The notes under the pieces were generated by a model. That model worked only from the letters and a program-made list of their open reading frames with translations. It was not told the origin of the DNA and did no database searches. A stretch of 64,000 bases of DNA, taken from contig NZ_KI912610.1 of NCBI RefSeq assembly GCF_000519305.1, forward strand, positions 1,324,846-1,388,845. The letters run 5' to 3'. The position numbers were made by a program, and so were the translations under genes. Positions 26,511 through 34,431 of this stretch are shown here, piece by piece (the stretch's first letter is position 1; each line of letters starts with the position of its first letter). This DNA is from Mesorhizobium ciceri WSM4083 (GTDB lineage Bacteria; Pseudomonadota; Alphaproteobacteria; Rhizobiales; Rhizobiaceae).

Positions 26511-27455
26511 TCATTCAAACACGCAGCGCGGGAAGTAGAACGACACCACCCAGTTTGGCATGTCGACGATCTCGCTGATCCTGAGATCACCGCACACAGA
26601 GGCCAGCATATAGGCTTCGACCGGATCGATCTTGTAACGGCCGGCAAGCAGGTCGACCATCTGCGCAACCGCTTCCCTGGCGCCGGTCATCAGGTCCGGA
26701 CCGATGCCGGTCGTCACCTCATAGCCCTTGGCGTCGAGATGGCGCGTCACCGGGCCTGGCGTGGTGAAGCGCGGCGTCTTGAGCCTGGCATCCTTGACCA
26801 GGTCGAGCTTGAGCACGACGTCCATCGGACTTTCGATCGCCGTGCCGCAGACCTCGCCGTCGCCTTGCGCGGCATGGGTGTCGCCGACCGAAAACAGCGC
26901 GCCCGCCACTTCCACCGGCAGGTACAGCGTGGTGCCGGCCGCTAGATCGCGGATGTCGAGATTGCCGCCAACGCGCCTCGGCGGGACCACGGAGTGGTGG
27001 CCCTTTTCCGCCAGCGCGTTGCCGATGGTGCCGGCGAAGGGTTTCAGCGGCACACGCGCATTTTTGCCGAACAGCGCCGGCTCCAGCGAGGCAGCGTCGT
27101 ATTTCCAGATGTTTAGCGCCGGCTCCTTGAAGTCGTCGGCGAGCAGCCCGAAACCGGGAATGTTGGCCGTCCAGCCGAAGCCGGACGGTTTGAACATCTC
27201 GATCGTCACCTTCAGCGCGTCACCTGGCTCGGCGCCCTCGACGAAGATCGGCCCGGTCACCGGATTGACGGTGGCGAAGTCGAGCCTGGCGACGTCGGCG
27301 ACCGTGCTGTCGGCCTGCAACTGGCCGCCGGAGGAATCGAGGCACTGGAACTCGATGGTCGAGCCGGGCGCCACCCGCTCGGCCGGGGCAAACGAATTGT
27401 CCCAGCCGAAATGATGTTGGCGCCCGTGGATGGTGTAGTCGCAGTTATTGCACAT
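26511..27455 (-). CDS. Acetamidase/formamidase family amidohydrolase
   Basis: A 314-residue enzyme of the FmdA/AmdA family, which hydrolyses small amides such as formamide and acetamide to ammonia and the acid. Typical features are the N-terminal HHFGWDNSFAPAERVAPGSTIEFQ, GPIFVEGAEPGDALKVTI, the metal-site phrase ALFSVGDTHAAQGDGEVCGTAIE and the late VEAYMLASVCGDLRISEIVD. It overlaps the upstream binding-protein gene by 11 bases and is thus translationally coupled to the transporter. With AmiC and AmiR at the head of the operon, it is the likely catabolic enzyme for the imported amide. Confidence 0.93.
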   Translation of the reverse strand: MCNNCDYTIHGRQHHFGWDNSFAPAERVAPGSTIEFQCLDSSGGQLQADSTVADVARLDFATVNPVTGPIFVEGAEPGDALKVTIEMFKPSGFGWTANIPGFGLLADDFKEPALNIWKYDAASLEPALFGKNARVPLKPFAGTIGNALAEKGHHSVVPPRRVGGNLDIRDLAAGTTLYLPVEVAGALFSVGDTHAAQGDGEVCGTAIESPMDVVLKLDLVKDARLKTPRFTTPGPVTRHLDAKGYEVTTGIGPDLMTGAREAVAQMVDLLAGRYKIDPVEAYMLASVCGDLRISEIVDMPNWVVSFYFPRCVFE

Positions 27456-29088
27456 CTTTTACGTACACATTGTCATAGTTGATCGGGATATGGACCGGGT
27501 CGACATAGAGGTTGTCGGCGCCGCCCATGCGCGCCGATTTCATGGTGAAGCGCTGCTCGTTGAAGACCGGCGCCCAGGGCGCGTCTTCCATCACCTTGTC
27601 GTAGATGGCGCTCCACATCTTGTCGCGCTCGCCGGCCTTGGCTGGATCGACCACCGAGTCGGCCTCGGCCGCCTTGGCGTCGAGATCCTTGTTGCAATAC
27701 CATGACCAATTCCAGCCGCCCGGCACCGCGCCGGCGCAGCCGAGGATCGGGCCGTAGAAGTTCGACGGATCCGGGAAGTCGGCGATCCAGGCCATGCCGC
27801 CGGACCAGATCATCGGCGCGCCGGCCTTGTCGCCGCCGGCGGCAATGACGTTTGCCTGAGCCAGCGACTGGATGCTGGCCTTGATGCCAATCGCCGCCAG
27901 ATCCTGCTGGATCGCCTGGGCGATGCGCGGGTTGGGGTCGGTGTTCATGGCGAACAGTTGCGTGTCGAAACCATCGGGATGGCCGGCCTCGGCAAGCAGC
28001 GCCTTGGCCTTGGCGACGTCATAAGGGTAGCCCTTGTATTCCTTGTCGTAGCCCGGCATCGACGGCGGCAGCGGCTGATTGGCCGGCACGGCGCGGCCGT
28101 TGATGATCTGGATCACGCGCGCCTTGTTGATCGCCATGTTGACCGCCTGGCGCACCTTCACATTGTCGAACGGCGCCATGGTGGTGTTCATGGTGACATA
28201 GCCGGTGTGCAGCTGGCCGCCTTCGACGACGCGCGCCTTCTGCTCGGGATCGGCCATTACCTCCTGGAATTTTGCCGGCGGAATGCCGTCGCCGGGCACG
28301 TCGATCTCACCCTTCTGCAGGCGCAGCAGCGCAACGATCGGCTCCTGGCCGATCTCGAAGGTGATCTTGTCCAGATGTGGCAGGCCCTTGTGCCAATAGT
28401 CCGCATTGCGCTCGAAGACGATGCGCTGGCCGAGTGTCCACTCGGCGAGCTTGAAGGCGCCGGTGCCGACCGGATGCTTGCCGAAATCGGCGCCGTATTT
28501 CTCGACCTCCTCCTTCGGCACGACATGGGCGAAGTTGATGGCCATGACATGCAGGAAGGTGGCGTCGGGGCGGGTCAGCTCGAACTTGACCGTGTAGGGG
28601 TCGACGACGGTGACGCCGGAGAGGCTCTCGGCCTTGCCGGCGGCGACATCGTCATAGCCCTTGATCGAGCCGAAAAAGCCGGCGCCGGGGCTCTGGGTCT
28701 TCGGATTGGTGACGCGGTCGAGCGAATATTTTACATCGTCAGCCGTCATCTCGCGGCCATTGTGGAATTTCACGCCATGGCGCAGCTTGAAGGTAAAGGT
28801 CTTGCCGTCGGGCGAAATTTCGTAGCTTTCGGCGAGGTCGGGCTTCAAGTTGGTGGTGCCCGGTTCGTAGTCCATCAGCCCGTCGAACAGGCTCTTGATC
28901 ATCGACCAGTTCTGCCAGTCGTAGCCGATCGCCGGATCGAGCGTAGCGACGTCGTCCTTGTAGGTGATGGTGATGGCGCCGCCCTGCTTGGCGTTCGGAT
29001 CGATGGCGTCTTCAGCGCGAACACTTGTCATGCCGAGCATCAGCGCCAGCGCCGATGCCGCTACCGTGGAAGCGAGAAACTTTTTCAT
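27445..29088 (-). CDS. Dipeptide/oligopeptide-type ABC binding protein (family 5)
   Basis: A 547-residue periplasmic receptor. The signal peptide is clear (MKKFLASTVAASALALMLGM, cleavage after VRA at about 25), with GAAAGGGAAC upstream of the ATG. The family 5 signature is seen as DLAESYEISPDGKTFTFKLRHGVKFHNGREMTADDVKYSLDRV in pieces. Family members bind peptides, nickel, opines or other compounds, so the ligand is not fixed. Context with an acetamidase and an amide-type sensor suggests an amide or amidated peptide. Confidence 0.93.
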   Translation of the reverse strand: MKKFLASTVAASALALMLGMTSVRAEDAIDPNAKQGGAITITYKDDVATLDPAIGYDWQNWSMIKSLFDGLMDYEPGTTNLKPDLAESYEISPDGKTFTFKLRHGVKFHNGREMTADDVKYSLDRVTNPKTQSPGAGFFGSIKGYDDVAAGKAESLSGVTVVDPYTVKFELTRPDATFLHVMAINFAHVVPKEEVEKYGADFGKHPVGTGAFKLAEWTLGQRIVFERNADYWHKGLPHLDKITFEIGQEPIVALLRLQKGEIDVPGDGIPPAKFQEVMADPEQKARVVEGGQLHTGYVTMNTTMAPFDNVKVRQAVNMAINKARVIQIINGRAVPANQPLPPSMPGYDKEYKGYPYDVAKAKALLAEAGHPDGFDTQLFAMNTDPNPRIAQAIQQDLAAIGIKASIQSLAQANVIAAGGDKAGAPMIWSGGMAWIADFPDPSNFYGPILGCAGAVPGGWNWSWYCNKDLDAKAAEADSVVDPAKAGERDKMWSAIYDKVMEDAPWAPVFNEQRFTMKSARMGGADNLYVDPVHIPINYDNVYVKDVQ

Positions 29089-29126
29089 TTTTATGTTCCC
29101 TTTCTCTGTTTGGTTTTCATTTCATT

Positions 29127-30047
29127 TCATCTGAGCTTGATGCGAGGGTCGATGAAGGGCGCGATGACGTCGGCCAGCAGATTGCCGAGCACGATGGCGA
29201 AGGCCGAGACCAGCGTGACGCCCATGATGATCGGAATGTCGACGCGCTGGATGGCCTGCCAGGCCAGCTGGCCGATGCCGGGCCAGCCGAACACGCTTTC
29301 GACGACGACAATGCCACCCATGAAGATGCCGATGTCGATGCCGATCATGGCGATGACCGGCAGGATGGCGTTGGGCAGTGCATGGCGGAACAGGATGGCT
29401 CGCCGCGCCAGGCCCTTGGCGCGGGCGGTGCGGACATAATCCTGGCGCAGAACGTCGATCATCGACGAGCGCATCATGCGGGCGTACCAGCCGGCGCCGA
29501 GTATGCCCATGGTCAGCGACGGCAGCACGAGATGGCGCCAGGTGCCGTAGCCGCCGATCGGAAACCAGCTCAGCCGCACGGCGAAGACGTAGAGCAGCAA
29601 CAGGCCGACGACGAATTGCGGCGCCGAGACGCCGACGAAGGAGGCGACCATCAGCGTCTGGTCGGTGGCGGTGCCGCGCCTGACGGCGGCGATCAGGCCC
29701 ATGCTGAGGCCGAGCAACAGCTCGCACAGGATGGCGCCGACCATCAGCAACAGGCTTGCCGGCAGCCGCGAGACGATCAGCTCGGTGACCTCGGAGCGCT
29801 GGATGTAGGAGCGGCCGAGATCGCCGCTGATGAGCTTCGTGAGATAACGCCAGTACTGGACGATGAAGGGCTGGTCGAGGCCGAGCTGCTGGCGGATGTT
29901 CTCGACCGTCTGCGGCGTGGCGCTGCGGCCGGCGATCTGACGCACCGGGTCGGCCGGCAAGAGATAGAGCAGCGCGAAGGTGATCAGCGAGACGCCGAGC
30001 AGGATCAGCAGCGACTGGATCAGGCGGCGGCCGAGATAGGCGATCAT
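29127..30047 (-). CDS. Dpp-type ABC transporter permease (DppB-like)
   Basis: A 306-residue inner-membrane permease. The N terminus MIAYLGRRLIQSLLILLGVSLITFALLYLLPADP is the standard DppB start, and the coupling loop is MIDVLRQDYVRTARAKGLARRAILFRHALPNAILPV. It overlaps the previous gene by four bases. It pairs with the DppC-like gene upstream, so the usual B-C order is reversed here (C first, then B). Confidence 0.95.
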   Translation of the reverse strand: MIAYLGRRLIQSLLILLGVSLITFALLYLLPADPVRQIAGRSATPQTVENIRQQLGLDQPFIVQYWRYLTKLISGDLGRSYIQRSEVTELIVSRLPASLLLMVGAILCELLLGLSMGLIAAVRRGTATDQTLMVASFVGVSAPQFVVGLLLLYVFAVRLSWFPIGGYGTWRHLVLPSLTMGILGAGWYARMMRSSMIDVLRQDYVRTARAKGLARRAILFRHALPNAILPVIAMIGIDIGIFMGGIVVVESVFGWPGIGQLAWQAIQRVDIPIIMGVTLVSAFAIVLGNLLADVIAPFIDPRIKLR

Positions 30048-30952
30048 GCCCGGCCCCTTTGCGTCGGATCGAGGATGTCGCGCAGCGCGTCGCCGATCAG
30101 GTTGAAGGCCAGCGCCAGCGCCAGGATCGCCGCACCGGGGAAGAACACCAGCCAGGGTGCGGCCTGGAAATAAGTCTGGTTCTCGAAGATGATGTTGCCC
30201 CAGGACGCCGTCGGCGGCTGCACGCCAATACCGAGGAAGGAGAGCGTCGCCTCAAGCAGAACGGTGGTCGAGATGCCGAGCGTGCCCCAGACGATGATGG
30301 TCGGCAAGAGATGTGGCAGGATGTGGCGAAACAGGATGCGCGGTGCACTCGCCCCGATGGTGCGTTCGGCATCGATGAACTCACGCTCCGCCAGCGATGA
30401 GGTCTCGGTGTAGATGACGCGCGCGGTCTGCACCCAGTTGACCAGCGCGATGACCATGGCGACGATCCACAGGCTGGGCTCGAACACCGCCGCCAGGCAA
30501 ATGGCGAGCAGCAGTGCCGGAAACGCCATCATCAAATCGGTGAAGCGCATCAGCGCACTGCCGATCCAGCCGCGGAAATAGCCGGCGACAACGCCGACCA
30601 GCGTGCCGATGAACAGCGCCACGCCATTGGCGACGATGCCGATGATCAGCGAGGTGCGGGCGCCGTAGAGGATGCGGGTCAACAAGTCGCGGCCAAGCAG
30701 GTCGGTGCCCAGCCAGAATTTTGCATCCGGCGGCAAGGGCGAGCCCTCGATGGTCAGGCCGTCGAACATCTGCTCATTGGGATCGTAGCCGGTCAGCCAT
30801 GGCGCCAGCACGGCGCCGGCAACGACAATGGCGACAATGACCAGCCCGAGCAGCGCCAGACGACGCTTGACCAGCCGGCGCCAGACGCCGGCGCGCGGCT
30901 TGACCGGCATGCGCCCGGCCGCCGGGAGATCAGGCGCGATGGGACTGGTCAT
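30044..30952 (-). CDS. Dpp-type ABC transporter permease (DppC-like)
   Basis: A 302-residue permease with the DppC N-terminal tail (VKRRLALLGLVIVAIVVAGAVLAPWLTGYDP), the HWLGTDLLGRD-type motif here as FWLGTDLLGRDLLTRILYGARTSL, and the coupling loop REFIDAERTIGASAPRILFRHILPHLLPTIIV. It starts inside the amiR-like gene (23-base overlap); GAAGG lies five bases before the ATG. ATG 30910 is an alternative that avoids the overlap. Confidence 0.94.
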   Translation of the reverse strand: MTSPIAPDLPAAGRMPVKPRAGVWRRLVKRRLALLGLVIVAIVVAGAVLAPWLTGYDPNEQMFDGLTIEGSPLPPDAKFWLGTDLLGRDLLTRILYGARTSLIIGIVANGVALFIGTLVGVVAGYFRGWIGSALMRFTDLMMAFPALLLAICLAAVFEPSLWIVAMVIALVNWVQTARVIYTETSSLAEREFIDAERTIGASAPRILFRHILPHLLPTIIVWGTLGISTTVLLEATLSFLGIGVQPPTASWGNIIFENQTYFQAAPWLVFFPGAAILALALAFNLIGDALRDILDPTQRGRA

Positions 30953-31544
30953 CGCCGCCTTCTTCCCCCGTTGCTTCTTCCGTCATTGCCACGATCCGGC
31001 GCGCCGCGTCCTCGACACTGATCTGCCAGCTCATCGCCAGCGAGCGCAGCTGCGCATAGGCGCGGCCGTCATCGGTGCCTTTCGAAAGGGCCGTCACCGC
31101 GCGTACGATGGTCTGGCGCTCGGCGACGCGCTGGCGAAGCGAGGCGATTTCGCCGGCTAAGTGTTTGCGTGCCTCAAAACTCTGGCGCGCGATCAGCAGC
31201 GCGCTGTAGACGCCGGCATTGCCGACCGGCTTCAGCAGTTGCGCGTCGGCCTTGTGCGACAACGCCCATTCGATGCGGCCAGGCGCCTCGGAGCCGATCA
31301 GCGCCACCAGCGGCATCGGCGCTTCGCCCGGTTTCCACGGGAATTGCTCGTCAAAGCCGAGATCGGCGTCGAAGAAGACGAAATCAGCGGCCAACGCCTC
31401 GGGCGGCAATTCCGGCCAGCAGTCCAGCGTGATCAGGCCGATGGCCGACAATTGCCTGGTGATCGCCTGCACCGTCGGATGCGGGCGATGCAGGATGAAG
31501 GCCCTGGCGCCGCCGAGATTGGGGATGCGTGGGGCTCTCGTCAC
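30930..31544 (-). CDS. ANTAR-domain antitermination regulator (AmiR-like)
   Basis: A 204-residue protein: an N-terminal receiver-like domain (FVFFDADLGFDEQFP, MPLVALIGSEAPGRIEWAL) without a convincing phospho-acceptor set, a coiled segment (ARKHLAGEIASLRQRVAER) and a C-terminal ANTAR RNA-binding domain (TIVRAVTALSKGTDDGRAYAQLRSLAMSWQISVEDAARRIVAM). ANTAR proteins bind paired hairpins in nascent RNA and stop termination. Its ATG overlaps the amiC-like stop by four bases, the same gene pairing as AmiC-AmiR of the Pseudomonas amidase operon, where AmiC holds AmiR inactive until amide binds. The AKG-like core of ANTAR is altered to AVTAL. Confidence 0.88.
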   Translation of the reverse strand: MTRAPRIPNLGGARAFILHRPHPTVQAITRQLSAIGLITLDCWPELPPEALAADFVFFDADLGFDEQFPWKPGEAPMPLVALIGSEAPGRIEWALSHKADAQLLKPVGNAGVYSALLIARQSFEARKHLAGEIASLRQRVAERQTIVRAVTALSKGTDDGRAYAQLRSLAMSWQISVEDAARRIVAMTEEATGEEGGDDQSHRA

Positions 31545-32635
31545 GACACCACCCTCAGGCGCGGGCGGCCGAATGTTTTTGCCGGGTCGTAGCGCGACAG
31601 ATACGGATCCGGCGCAACTTCGTCTTCGCGGCTGACGACCTCGAAGAAGCCGTCCGCAATGCGCCCGATGATCACCGGCAATGTCGCGTGCTGCGAGTGG
31701 GCGTCGATGGCGATCGGCCCGAGCCGGGTCGAGAAGCGCCGTTCGGCGAAGGTTTTTGAGAATTCCGCCTGGCCGGCGTCAGGATCGCGCGAGAGCACGT
31801 CGGCCATCACCTGCACGGAGGCATAGGCGGAGGCCTCGAAGGACGAGGCGAAGGCGGCCGGGCGCGGCGCGAAATACGGCCCAACCGACAAATGCCCTTT
31901 CCCGGATTCGCCGATCGCCGGCAGCTCGCCTTCAGTGAGGTTGCAGGAGATGACGGGACAGACTTCCGGGCTGAAGGCGGCATCCTCGTCGCCCAGGTCG
32001 CGATAGGCTGCCAGGAAGGCGTAGGACGAGGTGCCGATCAGATTGTTGAGGATGAAGTTCGGCCGCGTCGCGCGGATCTCCGCGATCAGGCGCGACACGT
32101 CGGTCTCGCCGATGCGCAGATAGCGTTCGCCCAGCACCTTGCCGCCGGCATCCGCGATCAGGTCGCGCGCGACGCGGTTCATCTCCCAGCCCCAGATGTA
32201 GTTCGAGCCGAGCAGGAAGCCGTTGGCGCCGAATCGCGGCACGACATGCGCCATCAGCGGCACCAGATGCTGGTTGGGGCAGGCGTGCATGTAGACGACG
32301 TGCTCGTTGGCCTCGAAGCCCTCATAGGGGCAGGCGTACCAGAGCATGCCGCCCGCCTTCTCGAGCACCGGAATGGTTTCCTTACGGCTCCAGGAGGTGA
32401 CGCAGCCGACGACATGGCGTGCGCTGCTGGTCTTGAAGATGTCTTCGCACAGCGTTGCGTAGCGGTCCGCATTGCTTTGTGGATCGCGCTCGACCGGCAC
32501 CAGCTCGATGCCTGAGCTGCGATCGGCGTTGATGTCGGCGATGGCGCGCATGGCGCCGGTGCGGCACGCATCGGAGACGAGCTGATAGCTCCCCGAGCGG
32601 GAATAGAGGATGCCGATCTCAATGCGCCGTTTCAA
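31541..32635 (-). CDS. AmiC-like cytoplasmic ligand sensor
   Basis: A 364-residue type I periplasmic-binding-fold protein without a signal peptide, as expected of AmiC, which is cytoplasmic and senses amides. Key phrases are IGILYSRSGSYQLVSDACRTGAMRAIADIN, VVGCVTSWSRKETIPVLEKAGGMLWYACPYEG and NQHLVPLMAHVVPRFGANGFLLGSNYIWGWEMNRVARDLI in parts; they resemble AmiC and urea/amide receptors. TTG 32635 is chosen since GGGGA precedes it by four bases and the fold starts at once (KRRIEIGILYS). TTG 32656 is in frame too. It probably represses AmiR in the absence of inducer. Confidence 0.88.
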   Translation of the reverse strand: MKRRIEIGILYSRSGSYQLVSDACRTGAMRAIADINADRSSGIELVPVERDPQSNADRYATLCEDIFKTSSARHVVGCVTSWSRKETIPVLEKAGGMLWYACPYEGFEANEHVVYMHACPNQHLVPLMAHVVPRFGANGFLLGSNYIWGWEMNRVARDLIADAGGKVLGERYLRIGETDVSRLIAEIRATRPNFILNNLIGTSSYAFLAAYRDLGDEDAAFSPEVCPVISCNLTEGELPAIGESGKGHLSVGPYFAPRPAAFASSFEASAYASVQVMADVLSRDPDAGQAEFSKTFAERRFSTRLGPIAIDAHSQHATLPVIIGRIADGFFEVVSREDEVAPDPYLSRYDPAKTFGRPRLRVVS

Positions 32636-32645
32636 ACAGATCCCC

Positions 32646-32685
32646 AAAAATGACAATGCCCCGCAGCCAGCGCCGGAGGCGAGGC
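32646..32685 (-). promoter_or_regulatory. Candidate leader hairpin (attenuator) before the amiC-like gene
   Basis: On the minus strand GCCTCGC (32685-32679) can pair with GCGGGGC (32664-32658), with one G-T pair and a 14-base loop, and a TTTTT run follows after seven bases, just ahead of the GGGGA ribosome binding site. An ANTAR regulator is encoded in the same operon, so an attenuator is expected hereabouts. The stem is short and the T run is not adjacent; no clear ANTAR hexaloop pair was found. Confidence 0.35.
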
Positions 32686-32819
32686 ATACGAGGCATTCTT
32701 GCCGCCCGGCGATCAGAGCCGGTATTTTCTCGACCGCTAACCTATTCGGTACGGGCGGTCAGTCAAGCCCTCAACAATATCCGCGTGCAACACCCCATGC
32801 CATCGCTGTTTGCCGCCAG

Positions 32820-33307
32820 CTACCTGGCTGCCGGCCTCCGACCGTGCTGGCGGGCGTAGGCCACACAAGCGTCCACCGTGCTGACACAAAGCGCGTCGCG
32901 ACTGTTCGGCAAATTGTTGTCGCCGGCGTAGGCAACTTCGGCGACGCGGCCGTCGACCATGCGAATTTGCGTGTCGCAATATCCGCCGGGAGCGACATTG
33001 ACGGGCCGCCGACCGCCGGGATCGCGCCGACCGCCAGGGTCGGGACGACAACGCTGAGATTGCCGCGCTGAACGACGCGCTTATAGGTCCAGATCTGGCT
33101 CGATCGGCCGGCATCTGCGGTGGCGGTCGGAAAACCGGCGCACATTCGAACATCGGCTTCGCTGAGGCCGACCATCTCCTTGCGGGCGGCCGCCGCCGTT
33201 GGATCAACCTTGGCGATACGCGACGTATCGTCGGGAACAACGCAGGAAGACTGGATGGCGACACAGAGAACAGCGAGGGCAAGCTTTTGAATGCAGGAAA
33301 ATATCAT
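32820..33307 (-). pseudogene. Small lipoprotein gene with a frameshift
   Basis: The first frame starts at ATG 33307 with a lipoprotein signal (SCIQKLALAVLCVAIQSSC) and continues through MVGLSEADVRMCAGFPTATAD, SQIWTYKRV and NLSVVVPTLAVGAIPAVGGP. At about 33000-33010 the sense continues only in another frame, as GGYCDTQIRMVDGRVAEVAYAG, then NNLPNSRDALCVSTVDACVAYA and a TAG at 32822-32820. One missing base in a CCG/GTC context would explain it. The two halves together make a cysteine-containing, periplasmic lipoprotein of about 160 residues. It is either a recent pseudogene or a sequence error. Confidence 0.75.
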
Positions 33308-33469
33308 GCCGACTGTCAAATTGGTCCGATGTCAGATTTGCGTGGCGCCCGCCGCTCCTTTCTACCTAGGCAGACAGGCGAAGGGATCAACCCGTTCAGC
33401 TTCACGAAAAAGTGGCTGTGGCTGCAACATCGAGGATTGCGCGTCACGGAGTCTGCATTTCACGCAGGA

Positions 33470-34339
33470 TCAATGGCCCTGCAACTGTTTCCGCCGCCAG
33501 GCGGCGGGCGCTTCGCCGACACGCGCGCGAAAGAACCGTGAAAAATACGCGGGGTCGTCGAAGCCGATCTCATAGGCGATGTCCTCCACCGTGCGTACGG
33601 TGAACAGCAGCAGACGCTTGGCCTCCAGCAGCCGTCGCTCGCTCACGACCCGTTTGACGCCGCTGCCCAGCACCGCGCGAGCGGCCTTGTCGAGGAGATG
33701 CGGTGTCGTGGCCAGCGCCTCGACGTAGCGGTCAACCGGCCAGTTGTCGCGGAAATGCGCATCGGCGAGCCGACGCAGGCCGAGCGCCAGCGAAGCGTCG
33801 GAGGAGGTTGCGGCAGCGGTCACGCCGGGACTGAGCCTCGCGATGTGGGAGAGCGCGACGGCGATCAGCGCCGGCAGGACCCTGTCGTTGCCGGCCTGCG
33901 CCTCGGCGTATTCGGCGGCGATCATCTCCAGCACCGCCGCCAATCTCGCCCACGTTGCGTGCCGCGGCAGGCCGTCGGCAAAGACCGGCCGGTCCAGCGG
34001 CAGCAGGCTGTGAGCGGCGATTGCCGCCAAGGCATCATCTGCGACCGAGACGACGATGGCGTCGGTGCCGGGACCGATCGAGAAGCCGTGCACGATAGTG
34101 CTCGGCACGAAGCTGACGGCAGGCGCCGAAAAGTCCCAGGACCGGTCTTCAATGCGGTAGGTGCCGGAGCCGCTGGTCCAGAAGGTGATCTGGCCCATCT
34201 GCGGATGCTTGTGCGCTGCGACCTGGCCAAGATGGATATTGCTGCGCGCCAGCACGGTCTCGACATGCAGGAACCCGACATCGAGCGGCCGCACCGGCTC
34301 GCCATAGACGAAGAAATCGGGGATGGAATTCTGGCTCAT
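33470..34339 (-). CDS. hpaA: AraC family regulator of 4-hydroxyphenylacetate catabolism (HpaA-like)
   Basis: A 289-residue activator. The N-terminal cupin-type domain (HLGQVAAHKHPQMGQITFWTSGSGTYRIEDRSW) should sense the aromatic inducer, and the C-terminal AraC domain contains two helix-turn-helix units, the second as RTVEDIAYEIGFDDPAYFSRFFRARVGEAPAAWRR. It is divergent from hpaB, with 92 bases between the start codons, and most likely activates hpaBC in response to 4-hydroxyphenylacetate. It resembles HpaA/PobC-type regulators; the symbol is based on context. Confidence 0.85.
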   Translation of the reverse strand: MSQNSIPDFFVYGEPVRPLDVGFLHVETVLARSNIHLGQVAAHKHPQMGQITFWTSGSGTYRIEDRSWDFSAPAVSFVPSTIVHGFSIGPGTDAIVVSVADDALAAIAAHSLLPLDRPVFADGLPRHATWARLAAVLEMIAAEYAEAQAGNDRVLPALIAVALSHIARLSPGVTAAATSSDASLALGLRRLADAHFRDNWPVDRYVEALATTPHLLDKAARAVLGSGVKRVVSERRLLEAKRLLLFTVRTVEDIAYEIGFDDPAYFSRFFRARVGEAPAAWRRKQLQGH

Positions 34340-34431
34340 GTCGCCGGAAAAAGTCCAATCGGTTTTGCCGTTCCGTCCATAACCGATGGATGCCCAGGAC
34401 GCTAGTGTTGCGGCTTAAGAGGAGGACCATC

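Noticed and set aside
33291..33575. Small plus-strand frame with several cysteines (MPTVKLVRCQICVAP...)
   Set aside because: Its second half is antisense to the hpaA 3' end and its cysteine spacing does not fit a known zinc motif. Too little support to call a gene.
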